64,000 bases of DNA, taken from positions 1-64,000 of the forward strand of contig CANRZB010000001.1 of NCBI GenBank assembly GCA_947644195.1, given 5' to 3'. A model generated the notes under the pieces. It was not told the DNA's origin and searched no databases. It worked only from the letters and a program-made list of their open reading frames with translations. A program made the translations under genes and the position numbers. This stretch comes from an uncultured Clostridium sp. (GTDB lineage: Bacteria > Bacillota > Clostridia > Lachnospirales > Lachnospiraceae). The stretch's first letter is position 1. Each line of letters begins with the position of its first letter. Of the stretch, positions 40,101 to 50,070 are shown one piece after another.

Positions 40101-42542
40101 ACCGGATTTTGTATAAGATTTCAGTTTCTTTACCTGCTCCTTGGTAATATCTGTACCAGCGAGACGGTAATTATTACTTCCATTTTTGATACTATCACCC
40201 ACATGGTAATACAGCTTACTGTTCAAATTGGAATCATTATACCGTGCATCCTCCTCTTCAAACCAACCACCAAGGGAACCATGGTCAAGATTGGTCATCT
40301 GGGTATTCATTTTGCCTCTACAGGTTCCTATATACACCAGATCATACTCACTTAAATCAATCTTGCTGCCGTTAAACTCTGCCGTTGTCATATGTACCGG
40401 CGGTTCAATCTCCATCTTATACTGAGATGGCGGGAACAAGGCTTTCAACGATGTTTCATTCAAGTAAAAGTCATTACCCGGCTCTATTTCCAGAGATTTA
40501 ATGGATTTTTTGGTTCGGGATCCTGTGGTATTGCTTCCACCTTTCTCATAATTCAACAGGAAGAACATAATATCCAGTGGCGATAATTTATCCTTTCCTT
40601 CATCACGATCATCAAACCATTCATGAACACCTGAGGTAAATTGCTCATCTCTGCCAAAATTATCATTGGTTCCCAGGACAAAAATCGTATTGTTACTATT
40701 ATAGATATAAGTATAGGTCAAAATCGCCTCACCAGGGAAATTCATAAACGATCCCCCGTAAAAATTGATTTTGTATTTTTCCAGCAATTCTTTTCCTGCT
40801 GCAGTTCCCCATCCATACTGATTGGTAATTCCATTAATATACGGAAGAAACGCTTCCGGACACCAGAATGTCTGTGCATCACCCTCCTGAATGGTATTAC
40901 ATCCTTTGCCGTCTATTGTCTGGATGACCGGCTGATGTGTGGATGCCAGCGGAGTATAGAATAACTGATAGAATACATCCTGGTCCATCAGCGTATCCAT
41001 GAGACAGAACTTATAGAAATTATTCTCTCTACCCCTGTTTCCACCACTATAGGATTTATTTAATGTCATTTCATCATAATTCAGAAAATAACTAGGGTCA
41101 TTATGTGGTTCGCCACCCTTGATTTCATCCATCAACGTCTTTGCCATGACAACCGGTGCATATGCATACTGATTATCTCCAGAATAATCAATTTCCGGTG
41201 TTCCTACAACAGCTCCCTTTTCATCATAATGATACTTTGTCAAACCATTGGCTTTGAAATACAGTTTTTCTGCCACTTCCCAGCCAATATCATTATTATC
41301 ATCAAAGAAGGAAGATGTCTCATTCGCCTCCGTCTTCTCATCTTTCATAAAGATTTCAAAATCTTCAGCTGCACCCACGTTTTTGTAGATACCAGACTCG
41401 GAGCTCTTATGGATCCAGATCAAATCAGAATAGTCAATATACTCTGGATGCTCCCGTAACTGTGCTGGCTCCACAGACTTAATGACAATCGAATAATTAT
41501 CTACATCCTCAATCGTCTTAATTCGGAGAGTGTAGCGCAGAAAATCATTATAGTGGACAAACTTAGATTTTGGCTTTAAGTCATTCCCCTCGTATATGGT
41601 TCCATCTTCATCGATTTGATAAACATTTGGCATAAACCAATACTCATCCTCGGTACGCTTCGTATACTCCCTGTCGCCGGAAGCATATGCACCACGCACT
41701 GTATCCAAAGAAGCATCGGCAGCAAAATCAGGTTTATTCTCCTTTTTTGCATGGAACTCATAATTCGGCGCCTCACCACCTAAGCTGACCCAGAGGAAAT
41801 CACCTTTTCCAAATTCTACCTGTTCAAATGTTGGACGTCCCTGATCATCCACGCCTGTAATATTAAAATTACCTTTTACCGCAGTTCCTGCAACTTTTTC
41901 ATAATATCCCTGAATCGTCTTTGATCCGGTCTTATGGAACCAACGATATTTATAATCGGGATTGTCCTTATCCTCTTTCGTAAACCCCTTACCTGGGTAA
42001 TCTTCATCAGCAAAACATTCCTTTACCACGGCACCCGAATTCGCCCAGCTTAAACCACCCGTCGTACCACGATAGGAATCATAGGTATCTTCTTCTCCAA
42101 TCGAACGATAATATGCCGCCTTTTCCTTGCTATAGCATCCTGCGCGGGAATAGATGTCTACTGGCTCACAGCCTTCAATCATGTAACCCATTTCACCGAA
42201 TCCCTGCCACGGAACCAGCTCCAGAACCATGAATGGATTTTCTGCGGTTCCCATAGACTTCCGGTCTCCCGATTTGGCATCCATATTAATAATTCTCATC
42301 GTGTCTTTGTCTGCATCGCTGGCAAAAGACTTAACACCATATCGTTCCGTTTCTGACTTATTCCCATCATAACTCAGAATCCCTCGAAGCGTATTCTCAT
42401 TTGCAGCTTCCGAGGTTAGAAAGTGAAATCCAAAATACGCCCCTGCCACAGCAAGACAACAGACAGCCGCAACCACCGCTGTCTTTTTGTTTCGCAGTAT
42501 ATTTCGGAAGCTAATCCTGCTTTTCTGCTTATTCCAACTCAT
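37119..42542 (-). CDS. 1,807-aa secreted/anchored pilus-locus protein (DUF5057-like) with Thr/Pro linker
   Basis: N-terminal basic stretch plus TM/signal (KKTAVVAAVCCLAVAGAYFGFHFLTSEA), NPFMVLELVPWQGFGEMGYMIEG, C-terminal TPMPTPTKAPTPTPKPTQDPNATPVPTATPAATPVT linker; last gene of the pil locus. Confidence 0.85.
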   Translation of the reverse strand: MSWNKQKSRISFRNILRNKKTAVVAAVCCLAVAGAYFGFHFLTSEAANENTLRGILSYDGNKSETERYGVKSFASDADKDTMRIINMDAKSGDRKSMGTAENPFMVLELVPWQGFGEMGYMIEGCEPVDIYSRAGCYSKEKAAYYRSIGEEDTYDSYRGTTGGLSWANSGAVVKECFADEDYPGKGFTKEDKDNPDYKYRWFHKTGSKTIQGYYEKVAGTAVKGNFNITGVDDQGRPTFEQVEFGKGDFLWVSLGGEAPNYEFHAKKENKPDFAADASLDTVRGAYASGDREYTKRTEDEYWFMPNVYQIDEDGTIYEGNDLKPKSKFVHYNDFLRYTLRIKTIEDVDNYSIVIKSVEPAQLREHPEYIDYSDLIWIHKSSESGIYKNVGAAEDFEIFMKDEKTEANETSSFFDDNNDIGWEVAEKLYFKANGLTKYHYDEKGAVVGTPEIDYSGDNQYAYAPVVMAKTLMDEIKGGEPHNDPSYFLNYDEMTLNKSYSGGNRGRENNFYKFCLMDTLMDQDVFYQLFYTPLASTHQPVIQTIDGKGCNTIQEGDAQTFWCPEAFLPYINGITNQYGWGTAAGKELLEKYKINFYGGSFMNFPGEAILTYTYIYNSNNTIFVLGTNDNFGRDEQFTSGVHEWFDDRDEGKDKLSPLDIMFFLLNYEKGGSNTTGSRTKKSIKSLEIEPGNDFYLNETSLKALFPPSQYKMEIEPPVHMTTAEFNGSKIDLSEYDLVYIGTCRGKMNTQMTNLDHGSLGGWFEEEDARYNDSNLNSKLYYHVGDSIKNGSNNYRLAGTDITKEQVKKLKSYTKSGNVLVFADVLYHGTSTNLYKKNVDVSSNMHGFIEDVTSRENVVSLTNIKTSNIVSTTVKGAAVSITTPRPYINDLDSDKQPSINEVTLQGKTLTFGFSIGYPGDENVKNGKNTKYGVRLFVDTNGDGIITEAEDGSEICTWDSDAETGAVYPAGTLDSSGREQLAKYTINYTIDPERTNGAIAWKFEVFSIDNENIKTVVSGVSRYNGNEKNDQKVKNKINVLQVITTEEYNKTSSKANLEKELAKAKSASLFAKYAKDLDDYEISVTTIPLKKSATTLDKMGYLDAFEHVNSDQYEESTNSRENFSSGGDYYYPSQYKEYGVYLFSCGKEFEKADNSNGAVAFASWLSENGRSVIYTANSIYDSDNAAVNGVAKLLKDSAGLSRYSSSSDSTKKHNDKATYDKNGKAEEYDSADYNAYRNLEYTYNKLTKTGQTGNQYLPFKNDTWKKKDGSAVAYGSNTESTDTLSQINKGTVCVYPYTITDPGMDVLDRFEDKNQVPISGYASQDYQLNLNDPMADVWYCLSGKEDTTYGISPNDAWNNYYLYNVDNVFYDGISLENSGTTKLEMQLFVNILIGAYEASYKYPYITADKLEILPVVPAPGETVAPTDPPTEEELKIKLIDSSDEERNYSFSVSGVSSQFVADYRYKEYKAGAAPIAQATGTPMPTPTKAPTPTPKPTQDPNATPVPTATPAATPVTLMENSLGSTYVSWESKYATWMKDLSNDAVIQITYRCNNRSDGSEYVLDTRGGYDGWNQGKIYTACVDGATDSTQVQVVRMTIGEFKQSFSPQVALTDDLQYVNLFPYNWNGNVVLLSVRLYAPGMDFGDSNDPSLGTGDITGGDPSKGDREEDKTGEKILTDTDTHKIYFTPYDGNLVGGNIRSVKMEFVSDKNNDANTLTQPINEVFREKKAGAEKKTYQITSPAGGIFAEADNRHLIDSTQYFIPFNKNYVKMYSYIKMTIWNKKKSSVTYLAINDQVTPQRTTKDVYMFDLD

Positions 42543-42620
42543 TTTGCAACCTCCATTCCTGTGATGAATATCCCGGTTCCATCTATCATGATCCGTTTCC
42601 GTTCATATACATTCCATTAA

Positions 42621-43274
42621 TCAAGGATACTCGACCCATTTGTTCCGAACGGTAATTCCTTCTTTCAGTTCATATTTCCGTGAACGTGCTTTCATACCAA
42701 TGGATAACATGATCGTATTATCGGGAATCTTTCCGGTTGATGCATCCGTATCAACCTCAAATTTCTCGATATAATTGCTAAACAAATGCTTCGTACACCA
42801 ATCAGCATCTGACAAGGAAGCTGTCGGAGCAGTTACCGAACTACCTGCCACACTGGGATCTGCTTCGTCCTTATCATAATACAGCTTTTTGGTCGAAGGA
42901 TCCCATACCACGATCTCCGCTCTGGTAATCCGTTTAGAAACGGAAGCCGGTACCCCCGGATCCCCTGGCACTGCCGGATCAGGAGTAACCTCCGGTGTAT
43001 AATCCTGTGTAATGTGATACAGTGTAAGAATATGTTCCGAACCTGAATCGTCATACTCTGCATAGTTTGCAGAATACGTCATATCACGAATCTGGTTAAT
43101 CAACATCTGAGATTCCATTTGCAGGTCTAATTCATTTTTAGCACGTTGGTAGCTGTTTGTTCCTGTTTGCATAAACATGATAATAACAACCGCTACAATG
43201 GAAAATACTCCCATGGAGATCACCAATTCAACTAGTGTAAAACCATCCTCTCCTGTCCTCTGCACCGCCATCAC
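42621..43274 (-). CDS. Minor prepilin (GspJ/PilW-like)
   Basis: Class III signal TGEDG|FTLVELVISMGVFSIVAVVIIMF. Confidence 0.85.
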   Translation of the reverse strand: MMAVQRTGEDGFTLVELVISMGVFSIVAVVIIMFMQTGTNSYQRAKNELDLQMESQMLINQIRDMTYSANYAEYDDSGSEHILTLYHITQDYTPEVTPDPAVPGDPGVPASVSKRITRAEIVVWDPSTKKLYYDKDEADPSVAGSSVTAPTASLSDADWCTKHLFSNYIEKFEVDTDASTGKIPDNTIMLSIGMKARSRKYELKEGITVRNKWVEYP

Positions 43275-43283
43275 CTCCTAATT

Positions 43284-43826
43284 TCACTTGCTTACCACAT
43301 GTTTTCCTGTCATCTTCACTAAAGTAACCTTAAATTTTTCCTTGCCAGAAAATTCAATTTCTGAAATAAACTCAGAGTCCGCTTTTCCATCAAACTTAGC
43401 ATACCGATAGGCACCTGTAGCCTTATCAAACGCAATTCGAATAAAATTAGTATCTGTTAATTCCGGGTTCGTCCCAGATCCATCATCGGCTTTTACAATA
43501 ACCTGAGCTCCCCCCACTTCTGTAGCATTCGTATTTGCCTGTAATTGAGCAAGCGTTAACCCTTCATTGTCAGAAAGAATAGCTTTTATTCCATTGTTTT
43601 TGAATAGATATAAATAGATTGGCTTCTCCCTCGTCATTGTTTCTGTCTGCGCCGTACTCAATTTTGAATTAAATCGAGCGGCAGAGCGTTTGGCATTACC
43701 AGCACTAATATATCCCATAGTTACAACAATGGATCCCACTAATATAGCACTGATGGCGATCGTAATGATCATTTCCACCAGCGTAAAACCATCTTCACAT
43801 TTTTCCCACTGTTTCATCTCCATCAC
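43284..43826 (-). CDS. Minor prepilin (GspH/FimT-like)
   Basis: Class III signal EKCEDG|FTLVEMIITIAISAILVGSIVV. Confidence 0.85.
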   Translation of the reverse strand: MMEMKQWEKCEDGFTLVEMIITIAISAILVGSIVVTMGYISAGNAKRSAARFNSKLSTAQTETMTREKPIYLYLFKNNGIKAILSDNEGLTLAQLQANTNATEVGGAQVIVKADDGSGTNPELTDTNFIRIAFDKATGAYRYAKFDGKADSEFISEIEFSGKEKFKVTLVKMTGKHVVSK

Positions 43827-43834
43827 CTCCTAAT

Positions 43835-46291
43835 CTATTCCGACTCTTTCTTCCATTGCTCATAGAATACAACATCTTTTACAGCCTTATCATCCTGCCC
43901 AATCGCTGAATTCACAACTGTCTGAAAATACTTACTAAATAAATTATAGAAATAAGGTGTTGCCATGCCCTTATCTTCCGTAAACATTTTTTCTAAATGT
44001 TCACTATCGGAAGAAACCTTTACTCCGGCTGCTGCCATCGTTATATCCCCACCTGCAATAATCAAACCAGAAAAATTCTTCTCAATTTTGACATTACCTG
44101 CAGAAATGATAATCCCCTTATTCAACCCGTCCAGATTGGCTTGCTCTGTACTATTCCAGGTATATGTTTCCCCCGCTCTTGGCTCGATAATTATGACACC
44201 TGTACCACTATTATTTTTCTTTTTTTCTATTGAGCCTTTCGCTGCCATCTCTGTCGCATCAATTAACAGATTATAAACATTCGTATCATCCGCTGTGCCT
44301 GATTTAGACAAATTCACATCCTTGTTTAACAATCGGTACTGTGCACTAGAGGCTGTAACCATATCCGTTGCTTTCTGATAACTTTCCACCAGTGCCAACT
44401 GTCGTGACAAATATTCACTGTTCTTCTGTCTGGCATATTTTTGCAGCGTTGGTGAATCTACCGTAATGGATTCATTTTTAATCTTAAACGTAGTATTTCC
44501 AGCTGCAGGATCACGGTATAAAACATTACCGGAAGCACAATATACGATACTTCCGTTATTAATACGGATTCCCGATGTCCCCATATAAGCCGCATTTGTA
44601 TCTTTTACTGCCGAATAACGCGGTATAAAGTTTTGAAAATCTGGATAGAAGGAAACTAATTGTTCTTCATCCTTAAAATTCAAATAAAAATAGGTTACGT
44701 CATTGGTATCGACATTCGTATCATTACGGTAATACATCTCTAATGGTCTGCTTCCATTCAAATAATTCATGATATGAAAGGAAGAGGAACCAGTTACACT
44801 AGATATCTTTGCATCAAGTTCAGCATCAGTTGCTGTCTGAGGATCCAATCCGAACAGATACTTCATATATCCACCATAATCAAAGACATATTCTGTCGTC
44901 AGATCATCCGCATAGCGAAATGTAACAGTCCTGTTAGCCTGATCGTCATGGTTTTCTGACGGATTCCATGAAGTTGTTACAGAAGAAATCTTGATAAAAT
45001 CGCTAGGCACATAATAGGCAATTTGGGCTCCTTTCACGGATAGCGATTCTCCCATAGCAATATCTGGATTCACGATGGGATTAGAATGTTTATCTAACTC
45101 CGTTGCCTCTGTCTTCCTAGAAATAAAGGTTCTGCCCGATAAGATCAAGGTGTTCAGTCCGGAAAGATTCAAATCCGCTCCGATACCATTAACCAAGATA
45201 GAACTGCTATATTCTGACTCCGAGGAAACCGTTTTCAAATCAGCATCCCTATAGTTCTTATTGTAGTTATATCCCACATATTTACCTTCAATGGTTACAA
45301 CGTCATTTTTTCCACCAAGTTCCATATCATCCGAAACATTGCATACTGAATTTTTCAGTTCCAGTGTGTTTTTACTGTTCCCCCTCGTAAAGATATTTTC
45401 CACCCATAAATTTGCTTCCATTTTCTTTAATCCATTTAACTGAAAAGTCGAGCCACCATCCACTACCAGGTCTCCTCGGGTAATAAGTTGGTCCGCCTTG
45501 ACATCCAATTTATTGCCGCCCCGGATCAGAATACCTGTCTCCGGATCCAAAGCGCCTGATACAAAGCGCTTGACCGTTCCTGCATACATATTGCCCTCTA
45601 CAGATGCATTGGCATCAGCGATAATCTGGTTATCTGCGATCAGCGCATAATTCAAATATTCTGAACTAGTATTTGCCGCCATCGGTGGTACTGTTACTCG
45701 AATATCAGAAGTCAAAGTCGTCTTATAAGATTTCGTTCCCTCTGTCATGGATACTTTTACATTCTTAAGCAACAGCGTGTCATTTTGCATCATCAAAAAT
45801 CCATAGGACTTGCCCCCGGACAGAATTCCTGGTGCACTTGTGCCGTTGTGTGGGATATAACGGTCCACACTGCCCGCATCTTTTTCCATTAAATATTCCT
45901 GGAGAATCTCATCTTTATAGTATAATGTAGAATCCCCATAATGGCTCTTCCCGCCTGACAAATTCTCAATCATCTGCTCCAGAAATTTCTTCTGATATTT
46001 ATCCAACAAATTTGTAGAAGTTCCAGATAGAGAATCATTGTAGGAAGAAAAAGCTTCCATATAAGCATCCACAGCCGCATCGGCCGCCAAGTCTTCAACT
46101 CCCGCACGAACTTCATCCATAATGGAATCCGTATTATAAAAATTTTTCTGAGATCCTTTCTGTGCGATCTTCAGACGGATATTCGTCACTGTCAATGAGA
46201 TCACAGCCACCGCCAATAACGAAATAAACGTCATGGTAATAATCGTAAGCACCAAGGAAGAACCCTGTTCATCCTTATAGAATCGTTTCAT
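43835..46291 (-). CDS. PilX-like large pilus-associated protein, 818 aa
   Basis: N-terminus KDEQGSSLVLTIITMTFISLLAVAVISLTVTNIRL (PilX-type), then repetitive beta-rich body; within the pil locus. Confidence 0.75.
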   Translation of the reverse strand: MKRFYKDEQGSSLVLTIITMTFISLLAVAVISLTVTNIRLKIAQKGSQKNFYNTDSIMDEVRAGVEDLAADAAVDAYMEAFSSYNDSLSGTSTNLLDKYQKKFLEQMIENLSGGKSHYGDSTLYYKDEILQEYLMEKDAGSVDRYIPHNGTSAPGILSGGKSYGFLMMQNDTLLLKNVKVSMTEGTKSYKTTLTSDIRVTVPPMAANTSSEYLNYALIADNQIIADANASVEGNMYAGTVKRFVSGALDPETGILIRGGNKLDVKADQLITRGDLVVDGGSTFQLNGLKKMEANLWVENIFTRGNSKNTLELKNSVCNVSDDMELGGKNDVVTIEGKYVGYNYNKNYRDADLKTVSSESEYSSSILVNGIGADLNLSGLNTLILSGRTFISRKTEATELDKHSNPIVNPDIAMGESLSVKGAQIAYYVPSDFIKISSVTTSWNPSENHDDQANRTVTFRYADDLTTEYVFDYGGYMKYLFGLDPQTATDAELDAKISSVTGSSSFHIMNYLNGSRPLEMYYRNDTNVDTNDVTYFYLNFKDEEQLVSFYPDFQNFIPRYSAVKDTNAAYMGTSGIRINNGSIVYCASGNVLYRDPAAGNTTFKIKNESITVDSPTLQKYARQKNSEYLSRQLALVESYQKATDMVTASSAQYRLLNKDVNLSKSGTADDTNVYNLLIDATEMAAKGSIEKKKNNSGTGVIIIEPRAGETYTWNSTEQANLDGLNKGIIISAGNVKIEKNFSGLIIAGGDITMAAAGVKVSSDSEHLEKMFTEDKGMATPYFYNLFSKYFQTVVNSAIGQDDKAVKDVVFYEQWKKESE

Positions 46292-46321
46292 ACGCTCCCC
46301 GTCCTTTCTATCACATCAGAT

Positions 46322-47620
46322 CTATTGACTTTGCACCTTTGTTCCATTTACCGTTGTATAAATAGTAGCTTCATCTATGGAACCGTCTCCCTTATCTTTA
46401 TACACAGATACCTCTATTTCTGCCATCCGGTTGACTTCCGGACTCTCCAGCAATGTTTCACAATGAAACCCCGAATCAGATTGGCTCGCTGCCGGAAACA
46501 AGCTATTGATTGCAAAACCAGCACTAAATTCCACTGAAGGAGACTTTTTCAAATTAGTATAAACCTCTGAAATATAATTACAAAAATTATCGCCAGAAAC
46601 TTCATCCAACTCAGTCTTATAGGTTGGATTCAAGGTGCGATCTACCATACCGTCTGCAACCAGATACAAGCGATATTGTAAATCATCACTGCCTGTACCC
46701 GGATCCCCCAACAAAACCTTATGACTGGCGTCGGAAATTTTTATCAAATTCCCTCCCAAAACAACTTCATCATTTACCACAGTGGATGCGTCATGGAGCG
46801 GTGTATAGAATAAGAATATATTATGCATTCCCGTTCCACTCAGAACTGCTCCCTTGATATTTGTCGAATACGTCGTAGCATCCGTAATCCCAGGGATATG
46901 AGTCACACTATCTCTCCATTTATACTCATAGGAAGCAACCAGAGCAACTTTGCCAGTCTCCGCACCGGCATCATCTTTATCCGGTTCTGCCTTGATGATA
47001 ATCTTACGTTTTAAACAATTCTCCAGGGAATCAATCGTAATGGATGGGTCCCTCGGCTGTCCATTATCATCACAATGTTTTGTATATTCATGATAGAAAA
47101 AGAGCTTCGCATCTTCCATAGCTGTCGCCTTTTCCGTGATAATCATATCTTTCGCCGAATCCATTCTCGGCGCCTTTGCTTTATGATAAACCTTCTTTGT
47201 TGCGCCTGACAAATCTTTCGACTGACTCCGTGACGTAATTTTCGCCTTTATCATATAGCTTTGCTTATTCACGGAATATTGTCCCTTTACTTCATATGTA
47301 TTAGGGTCTGCCGCCGGCACTGGAGGTATCTGCTCCCAAGTAACCAGCGTTGTCGGAAATGGAGACGCTCCGGGCGGAGGGGTTACCGACAACGTCAAAT
47401 AATCGACATTATCCAGGCTCATATCCAATACTTTCAGATCCTCCAACACATTCTGCGCAGCTATAACTGCATTCTGCTGCTCTTTCATCCTAGCGCTATG
47501 GCGCATAGAATCTGTAAAATACATTAACAGAGGAACAGAGATCACTGCAAGAACAGCAATCGTAATGACCAACTCTATTAAAGTAAAACCATTATTCTCA
47601 TTTCTGATCTTATGCTTCAT
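46322..47620 (-). CDS. Minor prepilin (GspI/PilV-like), 432 aa
   Basis: Class III signal NENNG|FTLIELVITIAVLAVISVPLLMYF. Confidence 0.85.
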   Translation of the reverse strand: MKHKIRNENNGFTLIELVITIAVLAVISVPLLMYFTDSMRHSARMKEQQNAVIAAQNVLEDLKVLDMSLDNVDYLTLSVTPPPGASPFPTTLVTWEQIPPVPAADPNTYEVKGQYSVNKQSYMIKAKITSRSQSKDLSGATKKVYHKAKAPRMDSAKDMIITEKATAMEDAKLFFYHEYTKHCDDNGQPRDPSITIDSLENCLKRKIIIKAEPDKDDAGAETGKVALVASYEYKWRDSVTHIPGITDATTYSTNIKGAVLSGTGMHNIFLFYTPLHDASTVVNDEVVLGGNLIKISDASHKVLLGDPGTGSDDLQYRLYLVADGMVDRTLNPTYKTELDEVSGDNFCNYISEVYTNLKKSPSVEFSAGFAINSLFPAASQSDSGFHCETLLESPEVNRMAEIEVSVYKDKGDGSIDEATIYTTVNGTKVQSQ

Positions 47621-47644
47621 CTACCTGCTCCTCTCTTTCTTTTC

Positions 47645-48370
47645 CTAATTTCTGCTAAATAAATCTTCTTTACCAACCTGACTGGTCGTGACATTTGGAT
47701 CACGGTATTCTTTCTCTGTGCCAGTAACCGAATACATATTAATACCTATACTGCATGTTAATACTTTTTTTCCCTCTCCCCGAGTGGCAGCAATAGTTTC
47801 TATTGTCATCCGGTTCGTACTACTATTGATAAATTCAATGATTTTTTTCAATGATTCATAGTCTGTTTCACAGGTTGCCGTCACATCCGAACAATATCCT
47901 GCAAGCATCGCATTACCAGTCCCTGCCGTTTCAGAGGTGGTCTCTGCCACGTCCTGCACTGCACCATCAATCAATGCACCATTAGCAAAAAAAGGCTGAT
48001 TCATCGTAAAAGACTCTGTCTTTAATTCCAATCCTTTAACCGCCTGTTCCATCAAATCTAACTGATAAATAGCATCCTGCGTCCGCAGTTCCGGTGGATA
48101 GTTTACCAATATTTTTTCCACATCCGTTCTACATTGTTGTGTTTCCTCTTCCACCTGTGCTTTTTTAGCGACCATACCCATAAGTTTTTGAACTTCCTGC
48201 TCCAGTTGAATATTCTCTTCTACCAAAGTATTTTTCTTTTCCATCATCTTCTGGAATCCCAAAAAATATGCCAGAGCCAAAATTACGACACCCGCTACTA
48301 TAAATAATAACTTTTTATCCCGATCCGATATTTTTGCTTTATTCGCTGATCCTTCTGCCATCTCCTTCAT
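47645..48370 (-). CDS. pilO: PilO-like type IV pilus assembly protein
   Basis: Single N-terminal TM (LLFIVAGVVILALAYFLGF), coiled coil, then ferredoxin-like C-terminus; sits directly after the PilM-PilN fusion. Confidence 0.75.
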   Translation of the reverse strand: MKEMAEGSANKAKISDRDKKLLFIVAGVVILALAYFLGFQKMMEKKNTLVEENIQLEQEVQKLMGMVAKKAQVEEETQQCRTDVEKILVNYPPELRTQDAIYQLDLMEQAVKGLELKTESFTMNQPFFANGALIDGAVQDVAETTSETAGTGNAMLAGYCSDVTATCETDYESLKKIIEFINSSTNRMTIETIAATRGEGKKVLTCSIGINMYSVTGTEKEYRDPNVTTSQVGKEDLFSRN

Positions 48371-48378
48371 TCTCCTTT

Positions 48379-50070
48379 CTATTGTGCTGTCTGGCTATCC
48401 GGCTGAACTGCATCACCAGTCTGCCCTTCTTCCTCGGTCTCCGCAATAACATACTGTGCTGTTACCGTAAAGTCATATGTAATCTCATTATCATGATCAT
48501 TCATCGTTACCGTTGGTATCACAAAATTGGTTAGTGTCGTCAATTTCTTCTCCAATGTAATCAGCATCTGCGCCACAGAAATTTTGGTCTTCGTACTAAT
48601 CGTCATGGAAACCCCTTCCGAGCTAGAATTAAAATTAGTGACCATCATTTGCCGCGGCAAATTATTCTCTAACTGTTCCAACAGCTTACTTAACTGTTCA
48701 TTCTGATTCTTGGTCCCATCGTTTAACGTTTTGACTTCTTCAAATGCCTTTTTTGCTGCCGCATTTTCCTGATATACTTCATTAATATACGCCAACTGGC
48801 CCTTTTGTTCCTTAAATTTTGCATTATCTTTCTGTGCACGACTTAACTGAATCCAAGCAACCCCTACTAAAACGACCGCAGCAGCCACCATCACGCCAAA
48901 AATCAGATGCACAATCTTCATACTTTCCGCCTGGCTCTGCTTCGCCGTCATAGATTTCAAACGGAACCCTACCGGCTCAATCGCTGCACCAATCGCTGCG
49001 ATGTATTCCGTCTGATCCTGCAAACTACGCGCAAAGCCGCGGGAAAACGTAATGTTTGACAATTTCTCTAAACGACGTACCGGCAAATCCATCTCTTTCT
49101 CAAACAGGATATCAATGCCACGGATCTTGACGCCCATACCAGTAATATAGGTATGACTGAGTGAACAATCCGGGTAACGGGAATTAAAGTAATCAACGAC
49201 TCGGATTACACTGAGAAGAATTCCACCTACAGCATCCGTTACCGCTTTTCTGGCATCTCTGTTATAGTTAGAACGGCTGATCTGGTCTTCCGTCATACGG
49301 GTACTACGCACCGCTTCAATATCATCATAATCCAAAGTGGTAAAAATAATATTTTCCCGGCACAGCATCTCCATCGCTTCTGTCTGATCATGGACTCCTA
49401 ATGCCGTTTGCTCAATCATGGTATCCAAAATTGTATTCACACCATACGGTATTGTACGCTGCATGATCTGCTGGCTTTCCCGCAATACACTTACCATGGT
49501 GTTCAGAGAACCAATCTGTACGCTGACGCAGTACCCGGATCCAATATGCTTCTGTAACACCTGCATGGAACCATTACCATAGTAATCAATGGATTCCACA
49601 TGTACACCTAATGTATCTGCCAGACTGTAATAATTCTGAATCAAAGTATCCGGTGCAGCCAGAAGTAATAACTTCAAACTCTTTTTGTCTGCTTCCTTGA
49701 CAATGTCCAAAACATTATAAGCCAGAGTATATTCCTCCATATTGACTGGAAAATAATCCTGCGCTGTGGCATTAATCAAGTCACCAATCTTATTTTCCGG
49801 CACATACGGTACAACGGTCTCACGGCTGGCAATCTTGCTGGAGGCAATCGAGAAGACCACATCTTTCTCCTTGACTCCATTCTCCCGAATCTGCGCTTTA
49901 ATTAACTGCGCAATCGCATCTTTATTCTTGATATAACCATCTTCCATTGCATCCGGTGGTGTATCAAAAGAAAATGCATTATACACATGAGGATTCTTCC
50001 GCAGATAATCCACGACTACCGCCTTGGTTACCTGCTGTCCAATTTCAATACTCAATACCTTTTTTGCCAT
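48379..50070 (-). CDS. pilM: PilM-PilN fusion protein
   Basis: PilM actin-like part (VLSIEIGQQVTKAVVVDY...VFSIASSKIASRETVVPYVPENKIGDLINATAQDYFPV), then one TM (KIVHLIFGVMVAAAVVLVGVAWIQL), coiled coil and PilN-like periplasmic-type domain. Confidence 0.85.
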   Translation of the reverse strand: MAKKVLSIEIGQQVTKAVVVDYLRKNPHVYNAFSFDTPPDAMEDGYIKNKDAIAQLIKAQIRENGVKEKDVVFSIASSKIASRETVVPYVPENKIGDLINATAQDYFPVNMEEYTLAYNVLDIVKEADKKSLKLLLLAAPDTLIQNYYSLADTLGVHVESIDYYGNGSMQVLQKHIGSGYCVSVQIGSLNTMVSVLRESQQIMQRTIPYGVNTILDTMIEQTALGVHDQTEAMEMLCRENIIFTTLDYDDIEAVRSTRMTEDQISRSNYNRDARKAVTDAVGGILLSVIRVVDYFNSRYPDCSLSHTYITGMGVKIRGIDILFEKEMDLPVRRLEKLSNITFSRGFARSLQDQTEYIAAIGAAIEPVGFRLKSMTAKQSQAESMKIVHLIFGVMVAAAVVLVGVAWIQLSRAQKDNAKFKEQKGQLAYINEVYQENAAAKKAFEEVKTLNDGTKNQNEQLSKLLEQLENNLPRQMMVTNFNSSSEGVSMTISTKTKISVAQMLITLEKKLTTLTNFVIPTVTMNDHDNEITYDFTVTAQYVIAETEEEGQTGDAVQPDSQTAQ

